A stretch of 64,000 nucleotides of DNA from the NCBI RefSeq assembly GCF_000332275.1, contig NZ_CM001776.1, positions 62,001 through 126,000 on the forward strand, given 5' to 3'. The notes below the pieces were generated by a model. That model saw only the letters and a program-made list of their open reading frames with translations, had not been told where the DNA came from and did no database searches. Within the stretch, counting starts at the first letter, position 1. Every line of letters starts with the position of its first letter. This document shows positions 7,832-16,877 of this stretch, one piece after another. This DNA comes from Synechococcus sp. PCC 7336. GTDB lineage: Bacteria > Cyanobacteriota > Cyanobacteriia > Thermostichales > PCC-7336. A program made the position numbers and the translations under genes.

Positions 7832-9253
7832 CTAACCTCTGTACTGCCGAGCGGGTCTCGACCGCGCCGAGGAGCCCCGTGCAGACTGACGGGCAACTGC
7901 GGGGGATAGGATTGAATGGCTATTGCAAGCCGCCAAACAAAGCCCCGTGCCGAGAATAATCAACCCCTGAATATTGGTCACCCCCCATTGTCCGATCGCA
8001 ATCCCCAAGCCGGTAGCGCAAAACAGCAAAAACGGCAGCACTTCTCCCTGTTGGAGTTGTCGATAGCTCCGCTGCCCGAGCCAAACGGCCAGAAAAACTC
8101 GGTAGATCAATAACGCTAGGCCGATAAACGGTCCGCTCTCTAGCAACACCCGGCCCCATTCTCCTTCCGAGAGTAAAAAAGTCACACGACCGGTTTGCAG
8201 CTTAGATCCGACATTGGTGCCCAACCCCAACCCGTGACCGAAGGGGGGAATATTCCCGGCGGAGGTTAGCGGCCCCAAAAATTGTGCGAGCAGGCGATCG
8301 GCAACCCCTAGAAATCCTTCTAGAGCATTGTCTCTGCCAAACCTCCTATTGACCAATTCGACGCGAGTGGCGAACACTTCGAGTCCTTCTTTGAACACCG
8401 TAAATCTGCCTACGATCGCCAGTAAAACTGTCCCCGCCAGAGCCAGTTTGCCCACCTTCGGCAAGAGCTGCCTGGGGCGCAGGAAGGCTGCCACCAGCAG
8501 TCCTGCGAAGACGATGAATTCGCTCAACGCCATGCCGCGACTGCCCGATACGGCTGTGGCCAAGAGAATCGCAATCCCCGAACTGACGAGCAACCAGAGG
8601 GGATAAACTTTGGGGCGCGCGAATCCCCAGCACCAAAAGGCGGTGACTAAAGAGAAATACCCTGTGGGTCCTGTGGAGAAGGCGAATGTGCCGGAAGGAC
8701 GAATTTTTCCGAGGGCCGAACTGAGGAGATTGCCTGTCTCCCCGCCGGGGGAGGCATTGAGCCACGCCTCTGGACTGGCATCGAATTGTGCCGCCATCAA
8801 GAGGGCGATGGGAACGGAGAGAGAGAGCGTCCACCATCCTAGAGCGCGCACGTCTCGCCCTCGCAGCACTCGGCCCATCACAAATATCAAGGGAAGGTGG
8901 AGAAAGTTGACTCGCAGTCCGTAGAGAATAGTGGGAATCACAACTCCCCGAGGATCGGCGAGTGCAGCCAGGAAGCCCCCTCCTAAGGTCAGGGGAGCCA
9001 GAAAATATAAGGAATTTAGAAAACCATTGCGGGGAAAAAAGTGGTGCTTCCAGGCCAGCCAGTAGATACAGAGCACGACTGGATCTCTGACGATCAAGAG
9101 GGGAGTTGAAAGGGGCACTAAAAACCACTTGCGCAAGGCCCCTTCAAAAATGACCAATAAAAAGTACAGCCAAATCAGCCATCTCGCCGCTCGCAGGGCT
9201 TGCTCTGTTGGAGTTGAGCTTCGGGTTGGGGTCGAGCTTCGGGTTCGAGGCAT
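7832..9253 (-). CDS. O-antigen polymerase/ligase-like membrane protein
   Basis: The 473-residue protein has about ten to twelve hydrophobic segments (for example LIWLYFLLVIFEGALRKWF, TILYGLRVNFLHLPLIFVMG, LLVSSGIAILLATAVSGSRG). The large periplasmic loop contains FGHGLGLGTNVGSK and is followed by LLESGPFIGLALLIYRVF, an arrangement typical of the Wzy_C / WaaL family. These proteins polymerise O-antigen repeats or attach them to lipid A core or another lipid. The first 17 residues are a low-complexity RSSTPT duplication encoded by an 18-bp tandem repeat. Whether it is a polymerase or a ligase cannot be decided here. It lies in a minus-strand run with GT4 enzymes on both sides. Confidence 0.8.
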   Translation of the reverse strand: MPRTRSSTPTRSSTPTEQALRAARWLIWLYFLLVIFEGALRKWFLVPLSTPLLIVRDPVVLCIYWLAWKHHFFPRNGFLNSLYFLAPLTLGGGFLAALADPRGVVIPTILYGLRVNFLHLPLIFVMGRVLRGRDVRALGWWTLSLSVPIALLMAAQFDASPEAWLNASPGGETGNLLSSALGKIRPSGTFAFSTGPTGYFSLVTAFWCWGFARPKVYPLWLLVSSGIAILLATAVSGSRGMALSEFIVFAGLLVAAFLRPRQLLPKVGKLALAGTVLLAIVGRFTVFKEGLEVFATRVELVNRRFGRDNALEGFLGVADRLLAQFLGPLTSAGNIPPFGHGLGLGTNVGSKLQTGRVTFLLSEGEWGRVLLESGPFIGLALLIYRVFLAVWLGQRSYRQLQQGEVLPFLLFCATGLGIAIGQWGVTNIQGLIILGTGLCLAACNSHSILSPAVARQSARGSSARSRPARQYRG

Positions 9254-9264
9254 CCCAGCTAGTC

Positions 9265-10494
9265 CTACATGCAGTGGGCGATCGCTTTTACCATGGTACG
9301 GCTATAAACCGACCAGGTTTGCCGTCGAGCGGTGGCGCGGGCCGCTTCCCCCATCTCGGCCAGACGATCGCGATCGCGATCGAGCAGCTCCAGTTTTTCG
9401 GCGATCGCCTCTGGCGAACGGATGGGAATTAACCAACCGTCCACACCGTCAGCGAACAGATCGGGGGCGGCAGTGCGATCGGTGGCAATGGCGGGCAATC
9501 CTTGGGCCATCGCTTCCAGCAGGACGAGGCCAAAGCCTTCAAATAGAGAGGGGAATACAAGGACATCGTGGCGGCGCATCTCGGCCAGCACTCCTGCATG
9601 GGGCAGCGATTCAATCCAGCGATAGGTGTCGAGGGCTCGTTCGAGGGGCTCACAGGGGCCAGTGGGCCGACCGATCAATGTGAGCTCGACCCGATCGCCC
9701 AAAATTTCGACGGCATCGAGTAGGTAAGACACTCCCTTACGCTGCCCCAAACTGCCCACAAATAACACCTTGAGCGCCTCGCCAGGGGGAGAAACGCGGC
9801 GCGGTGTGGCAGCCACGGGGGGAGCGCCATAAGGGATGACGTGGATGGGGGCGTCGATTTGGGGGGCCAGTTCGAGGGTTTTGCGGGTGAAACTGCTCGC
9901 CACAAAGATGGCATCGGCTCCGGCGAGCTCTCGGTCTTTACGTGCTAACTTGGCCTCACTGTCGCGCATCGCCACGATGGTGTCGGCCCAAGCAGGATTG
10001 AGCTCGGCTTCCTCCTGTTGAATTTCCCGAGCGGCCCGCCAATATCCAATCGGCAGATCGTAGAGGCACTTCAGACCCAGTTGGCGGGCCTCTGCAAAGG
10101 TTTGCAGCGCGCCATCTTCATAGCAGTAGACCCCCTGCAATCGTTCTGGCAACTGGGCCAATTGGCGGGCTACGTGGCGATCGAGATCCCTAAATACCGC
10201 ATCCACGCAGGCCCAGCCGATTTCATGGCGCACAGGCCACCGCCAGCCCAAGCGCAGCGAGGCTAAGCGCAATGCCTCCCGCCACGGGCGCGTGGCGATT
10301 TTCTCCACCGGCAGATCGTAGAAGCGGCGCAGCAGCTCTTTCTGGACTCCCTCTGGCAACCAGTGCAGATAGGGATCGGCGGGCTTGATGGAGAGGGCGG
10401 TGTAAAACGCTTCCAGTTGGCCCGCTTCCTGCAAGCCAGAAGCTAGAGAACGCACGAAGGTGTTGCCACAGGGATGAGTTAAGAGAATTGACAC
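9265..10494 (-). CDS. GT4-type glycosyltransferase
   Basis: The 409-residue protein begins at a GTG (VSILLTHPCGNTFVRSLAS) that has GAGGAGG four bases upstream and overlaps the previous gene by 16 bases. It has a long N-terminal acceptor domain and, from about residue 240, the donor domain KVLFVGSLGQRKGVSYLLDAV. The E-x7-E type motif is in VLVFPSLFEGFGLVLLEAMAQG, followed by the nucleotide-contacting PAIATDRTAAPDLF. The sequence MRDSEAKLARKDRELAGADAIFVASSFT is typical of GT4 enzymes such as cyanobacterial exopolysaccharide transferases. The C-terminal half carries extra charged DRDRDR repeats encoded by overlapping HIP1 sequence. Its sugar specificity is unknown. Confidence 0.88.
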   Translation of the reverse strand: MSILLTHPCGNTFVRSLASGLQEAGQLEAFYTALSIKPADPYLHWLPEGVQKELLRRFYDLPVEKIATRPWREALRLASLRLGWRWPVRHEIGWACVDAVFRDLDRHVARQLAQLPERLQGVYCYEDGALQTFAEARQLGLKCLYDLPIGYWRAAREIQQEEAELNPAWADTIVAMRDSEAKLARKDRELAGADAIFVASSFTRKTLELAPQIDAPIHVIPYGAPPVAATPRRVSPPGEALKVLFVGSLGQRKGVSYLLDAVEILGDRVELTLIGRPTGPCEPLERALDTYRWIESLPHAGVLAEMRRHDVLVFPSLFEGFGLVLLEAMAQGLPAIATDRTAAPDLFADGVDGWLIPIRSPEAIAEKLELLDRDRDRLAEMGEAARATARRQTWSVYSRTMVKAIAHCM

Positions 10495-11498
10495 AGAGCC
10501 TCCTCAAACACTTGCAAATAGGCTTTCGCAACGCGATCGCGCTGATGGCGGGCTAAATGTTCGGGGGCGCGCTCGCGATACTGGGAGAGGGCCTCGGGCT
10601 GCCGGAGTAGATTGGCCAATTGTCTGGCGAGTGCCACTGCGTCACCGTTGGGGAAGGTAACGCCACAGGGACCAATCGCATCTTTCAGTCCCCCTGCTGC
10701 CGAACCGACGGCCACGCATCCACAGGCAATCCCCTCTAGCGCCACGAGACCAAAGGGTTCTGCCCAGCGGGACGGAATCGCCACGATCGTATGGCGGTTG
10801 AGGCAGCGAACGAGCTCCTCGCCGGTTTTGACCCCGACGAATTCAACCTGGTGCTGCAATCCCAGTCGCTGCACCTGCGCTTTTAAGGGGTCGGCTTCAG
10901 GACCGGCACCCACAATGGTCGCGTTGGGTCTTAACTGTTCTTTTTGGAGTAGTGCTAGAGCGTCGATTAAGAGGTCTGCTCCTTTATCCGACACCAGCCG
11001 ACCTAGAAAGACGAGATCGCGATCGCGATCGATCTCCGGCATGACGCGAAATAAGTCCTCTCGGTAAGGATTGCCGATCGCCACAGAGGGACGGTCGATA
11101 TGCTTGGCAATGGCTTCGCTGACAGAAATAGAGCTGGCGTAACGCAAGAGCCAAAGCTTGATACGCGCGGGTAGGGTTATCTTGCCGCTGGCATCGCGCA
11201 GCCAGGTGTGGTGTGCCACCACCCAAGGTCGTCGAACGATCGATAGCGGCCAGAGTGCTTGCAAACTGATGTTGTTTTGGAAGTAGAGATCGCACCAACG
11301 CATCAGATCGAGCAGTTGGCGGGGTTGCGGGCGGCGAATGACCTCGAAGCCGAAGTCGCAGGGGTTGCGGGCGGGGGTTTGAGTCACCAGCCGGACCACA
11401 TGGCCGCTGCGGACAAATTCCTGGGCTAACAGCAGCGATACGGATTCTATACCGCCAACATCGGGGGGGAATCGATGGGAGGAGATTAAAATTTTCAT
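10479..11498 (-). CDS. GT4-type glycosyltransferase
   Basis: I place the start at ATG 11498 (MKILISSHRFPPDVGGIESVS) because it has GAGGGGG upstream and matches the family N-terminus. An in-frame ATG at 11576 would add 26 unrelated residues across the hairpin at 11554. The 339-residue protein has the VGGIE acceptor loop, LVFLGRLVSDKGADLLIDAL at the domain junction and AIPSRWAEPFGLVALEGIACG, the E-x7-E donor motif with a shift seen in several GT4 families. It is the first gene of the second glycan run. The next gene starts within its last codons, so translation is probably coupled. Confidence 0.87.
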   Translation of the reverse strand: MKILISSHRFPPDVGGIESVSLLLAQEFVRSGHVVRLVTQTPARNPCDFGFEVIRRPQPRQLLDLMRWCDLYFQNNISLQALWPLSIVRRPWVVAHHTWLRDASGKITLPARIKLWLLRYASSISVSEAIAKHIDRPSVAIGNPYREDLFRVMPEIDRDRDLVFLGRLVSDKGADLLIDALALLQKEQLRPNATIVGAGPEADPLKAQVQRLGLQHQVEFVGVKTGEELVRCLNRHTIVAIPSRWAEPFGLVALEGIACGCVAVGSAAGGLKDAIGPCGVTFPNGDAVALARQLANLLRQPEALSQYRERAPEHLARHQRDRVAKAYLQVFEEALCQFS

Positions 11499-11553
11499 TT
11501 TCCCCCTCAGATGCAATTCGAGTCTATGCAGCTTGCTAGGAACAATAGTACGA

Positions 11554-11586
11554 ACGGGCAGATGTGCCATCGTCACATCTGCCCGT
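11554..11586. other. Strong hairpin between ftsH and the glycan operon
   Basis: ACGGGCAGATGTG (11554-11566) pairs perfectly with CACATCTGCCCGT (11574-11586) around a 7-base loop. It lies downstream of the ftsH stop, read on the minus strand. No clear T-run follows in either direction, so it may act as an RNA stabiliser, a weak terminator or a protein site. Confidence 0.55.
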
Positions 11587-11635
11587 ACTGTACAACCGAT
11601 TGGATTCGAGAGGGCGATCGCTCTTTAGAGGTTGC

Positions 11636-13528
11636 TTATGCGATCTTGGGGGGAAGTTGTGCTTTCTCGGGGAGGGTTGCATATTCCTCGACGATCGAAC
11701 GGAACTCTTCTCCGTCCAAAGTTTCCCGCTCGATGAGGGTTTCGGCTAGACGATCGACTGCGTCGCGATTTTCCAGCAGAATAGAGCGCGCCTTTTGATA
11801 GCAGCGCTCCAGAATCTCGCGCACCTGCTGGTCAATCCGGGCAGCAATGTCTTCAGAGTATTCGCTGCGATTCTGCCAGCCGCCCCCCAAGAACACCTCT
11901 TGGTTGGGTTGTTCTAGCATCAGCGGCCCCAGATCGGACATACCGAAGCGCGTCACCATCTGGCGCACCAGACTGGTGTTTTGCTGCAGGTCGTTGCTAG
12001 CCCCCGTGGTAACTTCGCCGTAACCGAAGACAATATCTTCAGCTGCACGACCGCCAAATCCCACCACTACGCGATCGAGCATCCAGGCGCGGCTGTAAAG
12101 ACCGCTATCCATTTGCTCTTCGTTGGGAATGGGTTGAGCAAAACCACCCGCGCCACTCGATCGCGGGATAATGGTGACCTTATTGAGAGGATCGGAGTTC
12201 TCCAGTAGGGTCATCAGGAGAGCGTGGCCCACTTCGTGATAGGCAATCAAGCGCTTTGACTTGCCATCGAGTAGGGGAGGCTTGGTCAAGCCGATGGTGA
12301 TGCGATCGATCGCATCGTCGATATCTTTGTCCTTGATTTCCAATTGCTGGCGGCGGGCAGCCAGAATCGCCGCCTCGTTGAGCAGATTGGCTAGATCGGC
12401 ACCGGCAAAACCGGGGGTACGGCGGGCAATGTTCTCCAGGTTCACATCATCGGAGAGCTTTTTATCGCGGGCGTGGACCTTGAGGATTTCGTGACGGCCC
12501 TTGAAGCTGGGGCGATCGACGGTGACTTGGCGATCGAATCGGCCGGGACGCATTAGGGCAGAGTCGAGTACGTCGGCCCGGTTTGTCGCCGCAATGATGA
12601 TAATGCCGGTGTTGCCCTCAAAGCCGTCCATTTCGGTCAGCAGTTGGTTGAGGGTTTGCTCGCGCTCGTCATTGCCGCCGCCAATACCGGCTCCCCGCTG
12701 GCGACCCACCGCGTCAATCTCGTCGATAAAGATGATGCAAGGGGCGCTTTCCTTCGCTTTCTTAAACAGGTCGCGCACCCGAGAGGCCCCTACCCCCACA
12801 AACATTTCCACAAATTCAGAGCCGGAAATGGAGAAGAAGGGCACTCCGGCTTCTCCGGCGATCGCCTTAGCCAGCAGCGTCTTACCGGTGCCGGGAGGGC
12901 CAACCAGTAGCACGCCCTTGGGAATTTTTGCCCCTACTGCAGTAAAGCGCTCGGGCTTTTTCAGGAAGGTGACCACTTCCTGCAGTTCTTCTTTAGCTTC
13001 TTCAATCCCCGCCACATCGTCGAACTTGACGCCAGTTTTGGCTTCCATCTGGAAGCGAGCGCGGGATTTGCCGAAATTCATGGCTTGGCCGGGACCTCCC
13101 CCTGCGCTGCTGCGACGGAAGAGGAAGAACAGACCAACTAACAGGAGGACGGGCAGCAACAGATTGCCGATGATGCCCATCAGTGCGCCGCCATCGCCAC
13201 TGCGCTTGTAATCGACGTCAATGCCTCGGGCAGTCAAATCCTGGGTTAGGTCGGTAATGCTCTCGCGGATGGGAATGAGGTTAATCTTATAGACTTGTGG
13301 GGTGCCATCCGTCGCAGGGTCTTCGGCCTTCACCTCAGCCACACCGTTGCGATCGTCAATGGTTACTGACAGAACCCGACCCTCTTCTACCTGCTGTAGG
13401 AATTCGCCATACGAGGGAGGCATGGCATAGGCGGGAGCCGCCCCGACGATCGGCAGTTGCATTAAGCTGAGGCCGATCAGCATTGCAAACGCCGTTCTCT
13501 TGCAAGTAGATTGCCAATGGTTTTTCAT
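11636..13528 (-). CDS. ftsH: ATP-dependent zinc metalloprotease FtsH
   Basis: The 630-residue protein is a membrane-bound AAA+ protease that in cyanobacteria degrades damaged membrane proteins such as photosystem II D1. An N-terminal hydrophobic segment (residues 10-35, ending APAYA like a signal peptide) precedes a lumenal/periplasmic domain and a second membrane span ([15 protein letters not shown]). The AAA module shows Walker A GPPGTGKT, Walker [13 protein letters not shown] and the pore-loop MFVGVGASR. The SRH follows as [18 protein letters not shown]. The zinc protease site is [10 protein letters not shown], with the distal acidic residue region after [11 protein letters not shown]. Length and order match the family. 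[14 protein letters not shown] suggests the branch of Synechocystis slr1604-like FtsH, but I do not assign the paralogue firmly. Confidence 0.96.
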   Translation of the reverse strand: MKNHWQSTCKRTAFAMLIGLSLMQLPIVGAAPAYAMPPSYGEFLQQVEEGRVLSVTIDDRNGVAEVKAEDPATDGTPQVYKINLIPIRESITDLTQDLTARGIDVDYKRSGDGGALMGIIGNLLLPVLLLVGLFFLFRRSSAGGGPGQAMNFGKSRARFQMEAKTGVKFDDVAGIEEAKEELQEVVTFLKKPERFTAVGAKIPKGVLLVGPPGTGKTLLAKAIAGEAGVPFFSISGSEFVEMFVGVGASRVRDLFKKAKESAPCIIFIDEIDAVGRQRGAGIGGGNDEREQTLNQLLTEMDGFEGNTGIIIIAATNRADVLDSALMRPGRFDRQVTVDRPSFKGRHEILKVHARDKKLSDDVNLENIARRTPGFAGADLANLLNEAAILAARRQQLEIKDKDIDDAIDRITIGLTKPPLLDGKSKRLIAYHEVGHALLMTLLENSDPLNKVTIIPRSSGAGGFAQPIPNEEQMDSGLYSRAWMLDRVVVGFGGRAAEDIVFGYGEVTTGASNDLQQNTSLVRQMVTRFGMSDLGPLMLEQPNQEVFLGGGWQNRSEYSEDIAARIDQQVREILERCYQKARSILLENRDAVDRLAETLIERETLDGEEFRSIVEEYATLPEKAQLPPKIA

Positions 13529-13905
13529 AAGAACGCTCTAAACGATACGAATCGATGCGAGGGAGGCTTGCATCTGGCTTGTTTACTAAACTTAACTTAG
13601 AGTTCAGTAATGCGACAAGCTTATTGCGGAGTTGACGAACTGTGTCCGTATTATTCAGAGCAGTTTTAGCTTGACGATCGCCGCAAGCGCAGTCCGTTCA
13701 AATGCTGACTGGGCGGACTTCTGACTCGGGCGATCGCCATCTCGCCGGAATACTCTCTCCATGCCGCGAGCCCTTCTGCCGCCATCGCAGTTGGGGTCTG
13801 TCATCTCGACTCGATCGCCCTTCCATGCGTTCTCATGCAGTTTGCGCTACAGCCAGTTAATATGTCGTTCACAGCTTATCTGCCCCCAACTCCCCCCAGC
13901 CATTT
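13529..13905. other. Divergent intergenic region, ftsH / sirohydrochlorin chelatase
   Basis: This 377-base gap separates two divergent genes and must hold promoters for both. The part next to ftsH is AT-rich (TTACTAAACTTAACTTAGAG, 13582-13601, is a near-palindrome containing CTAA/TTAG). The part next to the chelatase has HIP1-like GATCGCC motifs. I see no gene or structured RNA I can support. Confidence 0.4.
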
Positions 13906-14715
13906 GTGAAGCCCCATTGGTCTCCCCCCGCTATTGTGTTAGTCAGCCACGGCAGTCGCGATCGCCGCGCTCGGGAGGCATTTGCCCAATTCACGCACAA
14001 TTGTCAGAACGCTCTGACACCGCAGGTGGTGGTCGGCACTCAACTGGAACTGGCTGAAGCCTCGTTGGCCGCACAAATGGTGCAGGCGATCGCCCGCTGG
14101 CCCCTTGCCATTCAAACGGCTGTTGTCATTCCCGTCATGATGGCTGCAGGCGTTCACGTGCGAGAAGATATTCCAGCCGCTGTCGATCGAGTGCAGCAGC
14201 AGTATCCTCAAATCTCCTTTGACATCGCCCCGCCACTGGGGCAAGCTCCGCAACAGTTTGAGGTCTTAGCAGATCGAATGGCAGCGCTCTCTGCCGCTCG
14301 GGGATGGACGGCGGAGGGCTGGGTGCTGTGGGGGCACGGCAGTCGGATACTGTCGTTTGCCCATCAATTCAATCGCCTCGGCCAGCAGCTCGCTATGGCT
14401 GCTAACTGTCCGGTGGTAACCGCCTATGGCATGCAGGCCCCCGCTCTAGAAGCACAGATAGAAGCACTCTACGAAGCTGGATGTCGGCGCATCGGCATTC
14501 TGCCCGGATTATTGTTTTCTGGCGCGCTGTCAGATCGGCTGGTGGCTGCGGCAGAACAGTTGGAGCGTCAATATGGCGATGTGGCGATCGCCGTTGCAGA
14601 TGTCTTGATGCCTCACCCCCGCTGGATTGAGGTAGTGGGGCAATGGGGTGCGGGGGAGAGTGCAATCTCTCCAGAGCCATTGCCTGCCATCGAGCTAACG
14701 GTGGGTTTGGTATAG
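13906..14715 (+). CDS. Sirohydrochlorin chelatase, CbiX/SirB type
   Basis: The 269-residue protein has two tandem copies of the chelatase fold, as in long-form CbiX. The first half starts IVLVSHGSRDRRAREAF and includes MMAAGVHVREDIPA. The second begins WVLWGHGSRILSFAHQFN and continues to GILPGLLFSGALSDRLV. The two SHGSR / GHGSR motifs carry metal-binding His residues. CbiX/SirB inserts Fe2+ (siroheme) or Co2+ (cobalamin) into sirohydrochlorin. The next gene, cobA, makes the precursor precorrin-2 and starts 14 bases downstream, which strongly supports the assignment. Which metal is used cannot be decided, and the symbol is left open for that reason. Confidence 0.88.
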   Translation: MKPHWSPPAIVLVSHGSRDRRAREAFAQFTHNCQNALTPQVVVGTQLELAEASLAAQMVQAIARWPLAIQTAVVIPVMMAAGVHVREDIPAAVDRVQQQYPQISFDIAPPLGQAPQQFEVLADRMAALSAARGWTAEGWVLWGHGSRILSFAHQFNRLGQQLAMAANCPVVTAYGMQAPALEAQIEALYEAGCRRIGILPGLLFSGALSDRLVAAAEQLERQYGDVAIAVADVLMPHPRWIEVVGQWGAGESAISPEPLPAIELTVGLV

Positions 14716-14729
14716 CGAGGAAAGCAGCG

Positions 14730-15485
14730 ATGGCAGGCAAGGTCTATTTAGTCGGAGCGGGACCGGGAGATCCGGGTTTGATGACGGTACGGGGGAAAAC
14801 TCTGCTGGAGCATTGCCATGTGGTGGTATATGACGCTTTAGTCAGCCAGCCGATTCTCGATGTGGTTCCCCCTCAGGCAGAGCGCATTTATGCTGGTAAG
14901 CGCAAAGACCAGCACAGCTTGCCCCAAGCCGAGATTGCGCAACTGCTGATCGATAAAGCGCGATCGCATGCAGTAGTGGTGCGGTTGAAGGGGGGAGATC
15001 CATTTGTGTTTGGGCGCGGTGGCGAAGAAATGTTGGCTTTGCGGCAGGCAGGCATTGATGTAGAGGTGGTGCCGGGAATCACGGCGGGGATTGCGGCTCC
15101 AGCCTATGCCGGTATTCCTGTAACCCATCGGGACTATAGCTCTTCAGTCACGTTTGTAACGGGACACGAGGCGGTCAATAAGTATCGCCCGCAGGTGAAC
15201 TGGAGAGCTTTGGCGACGGGGACCGAAACCCTAGTGGTGTATATGGGGATTCACAATCTCAAAACCATCGCCAGCGAGTCGATCGCGGGCGGCAAACCTG
15301 CCGATACTCCCGTAGCAGTGATTCGCTGGGGAACTACGCCCCAGCAATCTGCCATTCAAACCAATCTAGCTGAAATTATCGATCGCTACGAAGACTTAGA
15401 CTTAGCCCCCCCCGCAATTGTGGTCATCGGTCCGGCAGTCAATCTCGGCCCCCTCCTGCAGCCAGAACTTTTCAGAGATCCCTAG
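14730..15485 (+). CDS. cobA: Uroporphyrinogen-III C-methyltransferase
   Basis: The start is ATG 14730 (MAGKVYLVGAGPGDPGLMTVRG), preceded by GCGAGG; the open frame extends upstream to 14643 but only inside the chelatase gene. The 251-residue enzyme uses two S-adenosylmethionine to convert uroporphyrinogen III into precorrin-2. Motifs are VGAGPGDPGLMTVRG (SAM loop), YDALVS, RLKGGDPFVFGRGGEE and VVPGITAGIAAPAYAGIPVTHRDY, all diagnostic of CobA/SUMT. MGIHNL and VIRWGTTPQQ are also conserved. It is the single-domain form, without the CysG dehydrogenase/ferrochelatase part, consistent with a separate chelatase immediately upstream. Confidence 0.96.
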   Translation: MAGKVYLVGAGPGDPGLMTVRGKTLLEHCHVVVYDALVSQPILDVVPPQAERIYAGKRKDQHSLPQAEIAQLLIDKARSHAVVVRLKGGDPFVFGRGGEEMLALRQAGIDVEVVPGITAGIAAPAYAGIPVTHRDYSSSVTFVTGHEAVNKYRPQVNWRALATGTETLVVYMGIHNLKTIASESIAGGKPADTPVAVIRWGTTPQQSAIQTNLAEIIDRYEDLDLAPPAIVVIGPAVNLGPLLQPELFRDP

Positions 15486-15566
15486 GATGCGCAACTGAGC
15501 TGCAATGGAGTCTCAATCTCCAGGTCTCTTCGTCTCAAGAATGACGAGCGAGATCTAGAGGCTTCT

Positions 15567-15815
15567 GTGCCTAATCGATATCTCGAAGCAATGAACAATA
15601 CCGGCGTCCGTGCGTTAGCCCGTGCCAAGAGAGCCTGTCGACAGAGCACTGGATTGAAGTGGGTTAAGCTAAAGTCGATCCCTTTAGAAGAGATCTATAG
15701 CGGTACATTAGAGTGTGGCGTTCTTTTCAGATTAAAGGCAGACAATTTTGAGTACCTCGATCGAAGATCTAGTTTAAATGAAAATGCCTCTTTAAGCTCT
15801 ATGGAAATCGCTTGA
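15567..15815 (+). CDS. Small protein of unknown function, first gene of the ATP-grasp operon
   Basis: I do not recognise this 82-residue protein. The frame begins at GTG 15567, and an internal ATG at 15591 (MNNTGVRALARAKRACRQS) is an equally plausible start giving 74 residues. The N-terminal part is basic (ARAKRACRQSTGLKWVKLK), the middle has IYSGTLECGVLFRLKADNFEYL, and the C-terminus is Ser/Asn/Glu rich, ending SSMEIA. There are two Cys and no membrane segment or signal peptide. It ends 12 bases before the ATP-grasp gene, with GAGG in that gap, so the two are almost certainly co-transcribed. It could be a substrate or partner of the ligase; that is inference. Confidence 0.6.
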   Translation: MPNRYLEAMNNTGVRALARAKRACRQSTGLKWVKLKSIPLEEIYSGTLECGVLFRLKADNFEYLDRRSSLNENASLSSMEIA

Positions 15816-15827
15816 GGAAAAATAAAG

Positions 15828-16877
15828 ATGAAAATATGCTTCATTATGTACCCGTGGGAACGTGTAGACCCCGATTCAGACTCGACATTGAGGCTCATTC
15901 ACGAAGCCATATTGAGGGGACATACCGTTGCAATAACCAGCACCCATAACCTCACTGTCCGAAATAATGTTACAGGCTCATTCTGTGATGTTATTGTGCA
16001 GAAATCAAAGGTTAGCAACAATTTCAAGACATTCTATAACACAATTGAATTTCGTCGTTCCCAGTTACCGCTATCGGGGTTTGATGCCATTCTGATGCGC
16101 GACAACCCACCGCTAGACAATCTTGCAATTAACTTTTTAGATTCAGTTCGGTCCGATACATTCATTATGAATGATATCGACGGTTTGAGGCTTGCCAATA
16201 ATAAGCTCTACACTGCTTCTTTTGTGGATCTGGCGCATGAATTTATACCTGTCACTCACGTTTCTAAAAATCGTGACTATCTCGAACGTATGTTTTTCGA
16301 GTCCGATAGTGATAAAATGATCCTCAAACCGCTGACTGGTTATGGCGGTCGAGGTGTGATTGTACTTGAGAAAAGTGCTAAGCATAGTTTCCGCTCCTTG
16401 CTAGATTTTTATATTGGCGGAAATAACAAAGAATCTAGCAGGGAAAATTATGTCATCTTACAGGAATACGTCAGCGGAGCAGAAGATGGAGATGTTCGAA
16501 TTTTAATTCTCAATGGCGAGCCGATCGGAGCGATGCGGCGTATACCTGCTGAAGGAGATGTCCGCTCGAATGTACATGCTGGCGGGACCGTTGTCAAACA
16601 TACACTGACTAAGCACGACAAACAGCTTTGCAAAGAGATTGGACCGAAGTTGGTTCGCGATGGCATCTACTTTACGGGTATTGACGTTATTGGCGGAAAA
16701 TTGATTGAAGTGAACGTCCTCAGTCCTGGCGGTATTACTCGCATCAATAAACTCAATCGAACCCGCTTGCAGGAACTGGTGATTGATTTTGTGGAAAGTG
16801 TCGTCAACTCTAAAGAACTAGCCATCAGGCGTAAAAATGAATTTCGTCAAGCAATCGAAGATGCAAACCTTGGATGA
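15828..16877 (+). CDS. Glutathione-synthetase-like ATP-grasp ligase
   Basis: The 349-residue protein aligns with GshB along its length: a preATP-grasp domain with ICFIMYPWERVDPDSDSTL and DAILMRDNPPLDN, then the ATP-grasp core. NDIDGLRLANNKLYTASF corresponds to the GshB NKP/NEKLF region, MILKPLTGYGGRGVIVLEK is the ATP-binding glycine loop, and GDVRILILNGEPIGAMRRIPAEGDVRSNVHAGG matches the GshB Arg/Gly segment. EVNVLSPGGITRIN supplies the metal ligands. GshB joins glycine to gamma-glutamylcysteine. Here, however, the gene sits with an amidohydrolase/peptidase fusion and not with gshA, so a different amide ligation is likely. It has low HIP1 and higher AT content than its neighbours. Its stop lies inside the next gene. 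Confidence 0.88.
   Translation: MKICFIMYPWERVDPDSDSTLRLIHEAILRGHTVAITSTHNLTVRNNVTGSFCDVIVQKSKVSNNFKTFYNTIEFRRSQLPLSGFDAILMRDNPPLDNLAINFLDSVRSDTFIMNDIDGLRLANNKLYTASFVDLAHEFIPVTHVSKNRDYLERMFFESDSDKMILKPLTGYGGRGVIVLEKSAKHSFRSLLDFYIGGNNKESSRENYVILQEYVSGAEDGDVRILILNGEPIGAMRRIPAEGDVRSNVHAGGTVVKHTLTKHDKQLCKEIGPKLVRDGIYFTGIDVIGGKLIEVNVLSPGGITRINKLNRTRLQELVIDFVESVVNSKELAIRRKNEFRQAIEDANLG

Noticed and set aside
9230-9260. tRNA T-loop-like GGTTCGAGG
   Set aside because: No acceptor or anticodon arms can be folded around it; it lies in the start of the O-antigen-like gene.
208-11498. A complete O-antigen or capsule locus
   Set aside because: No flippase, priming glycosyltransferase or chain-length regulator is seen, so only a partial surface-glycan region can be claimed.
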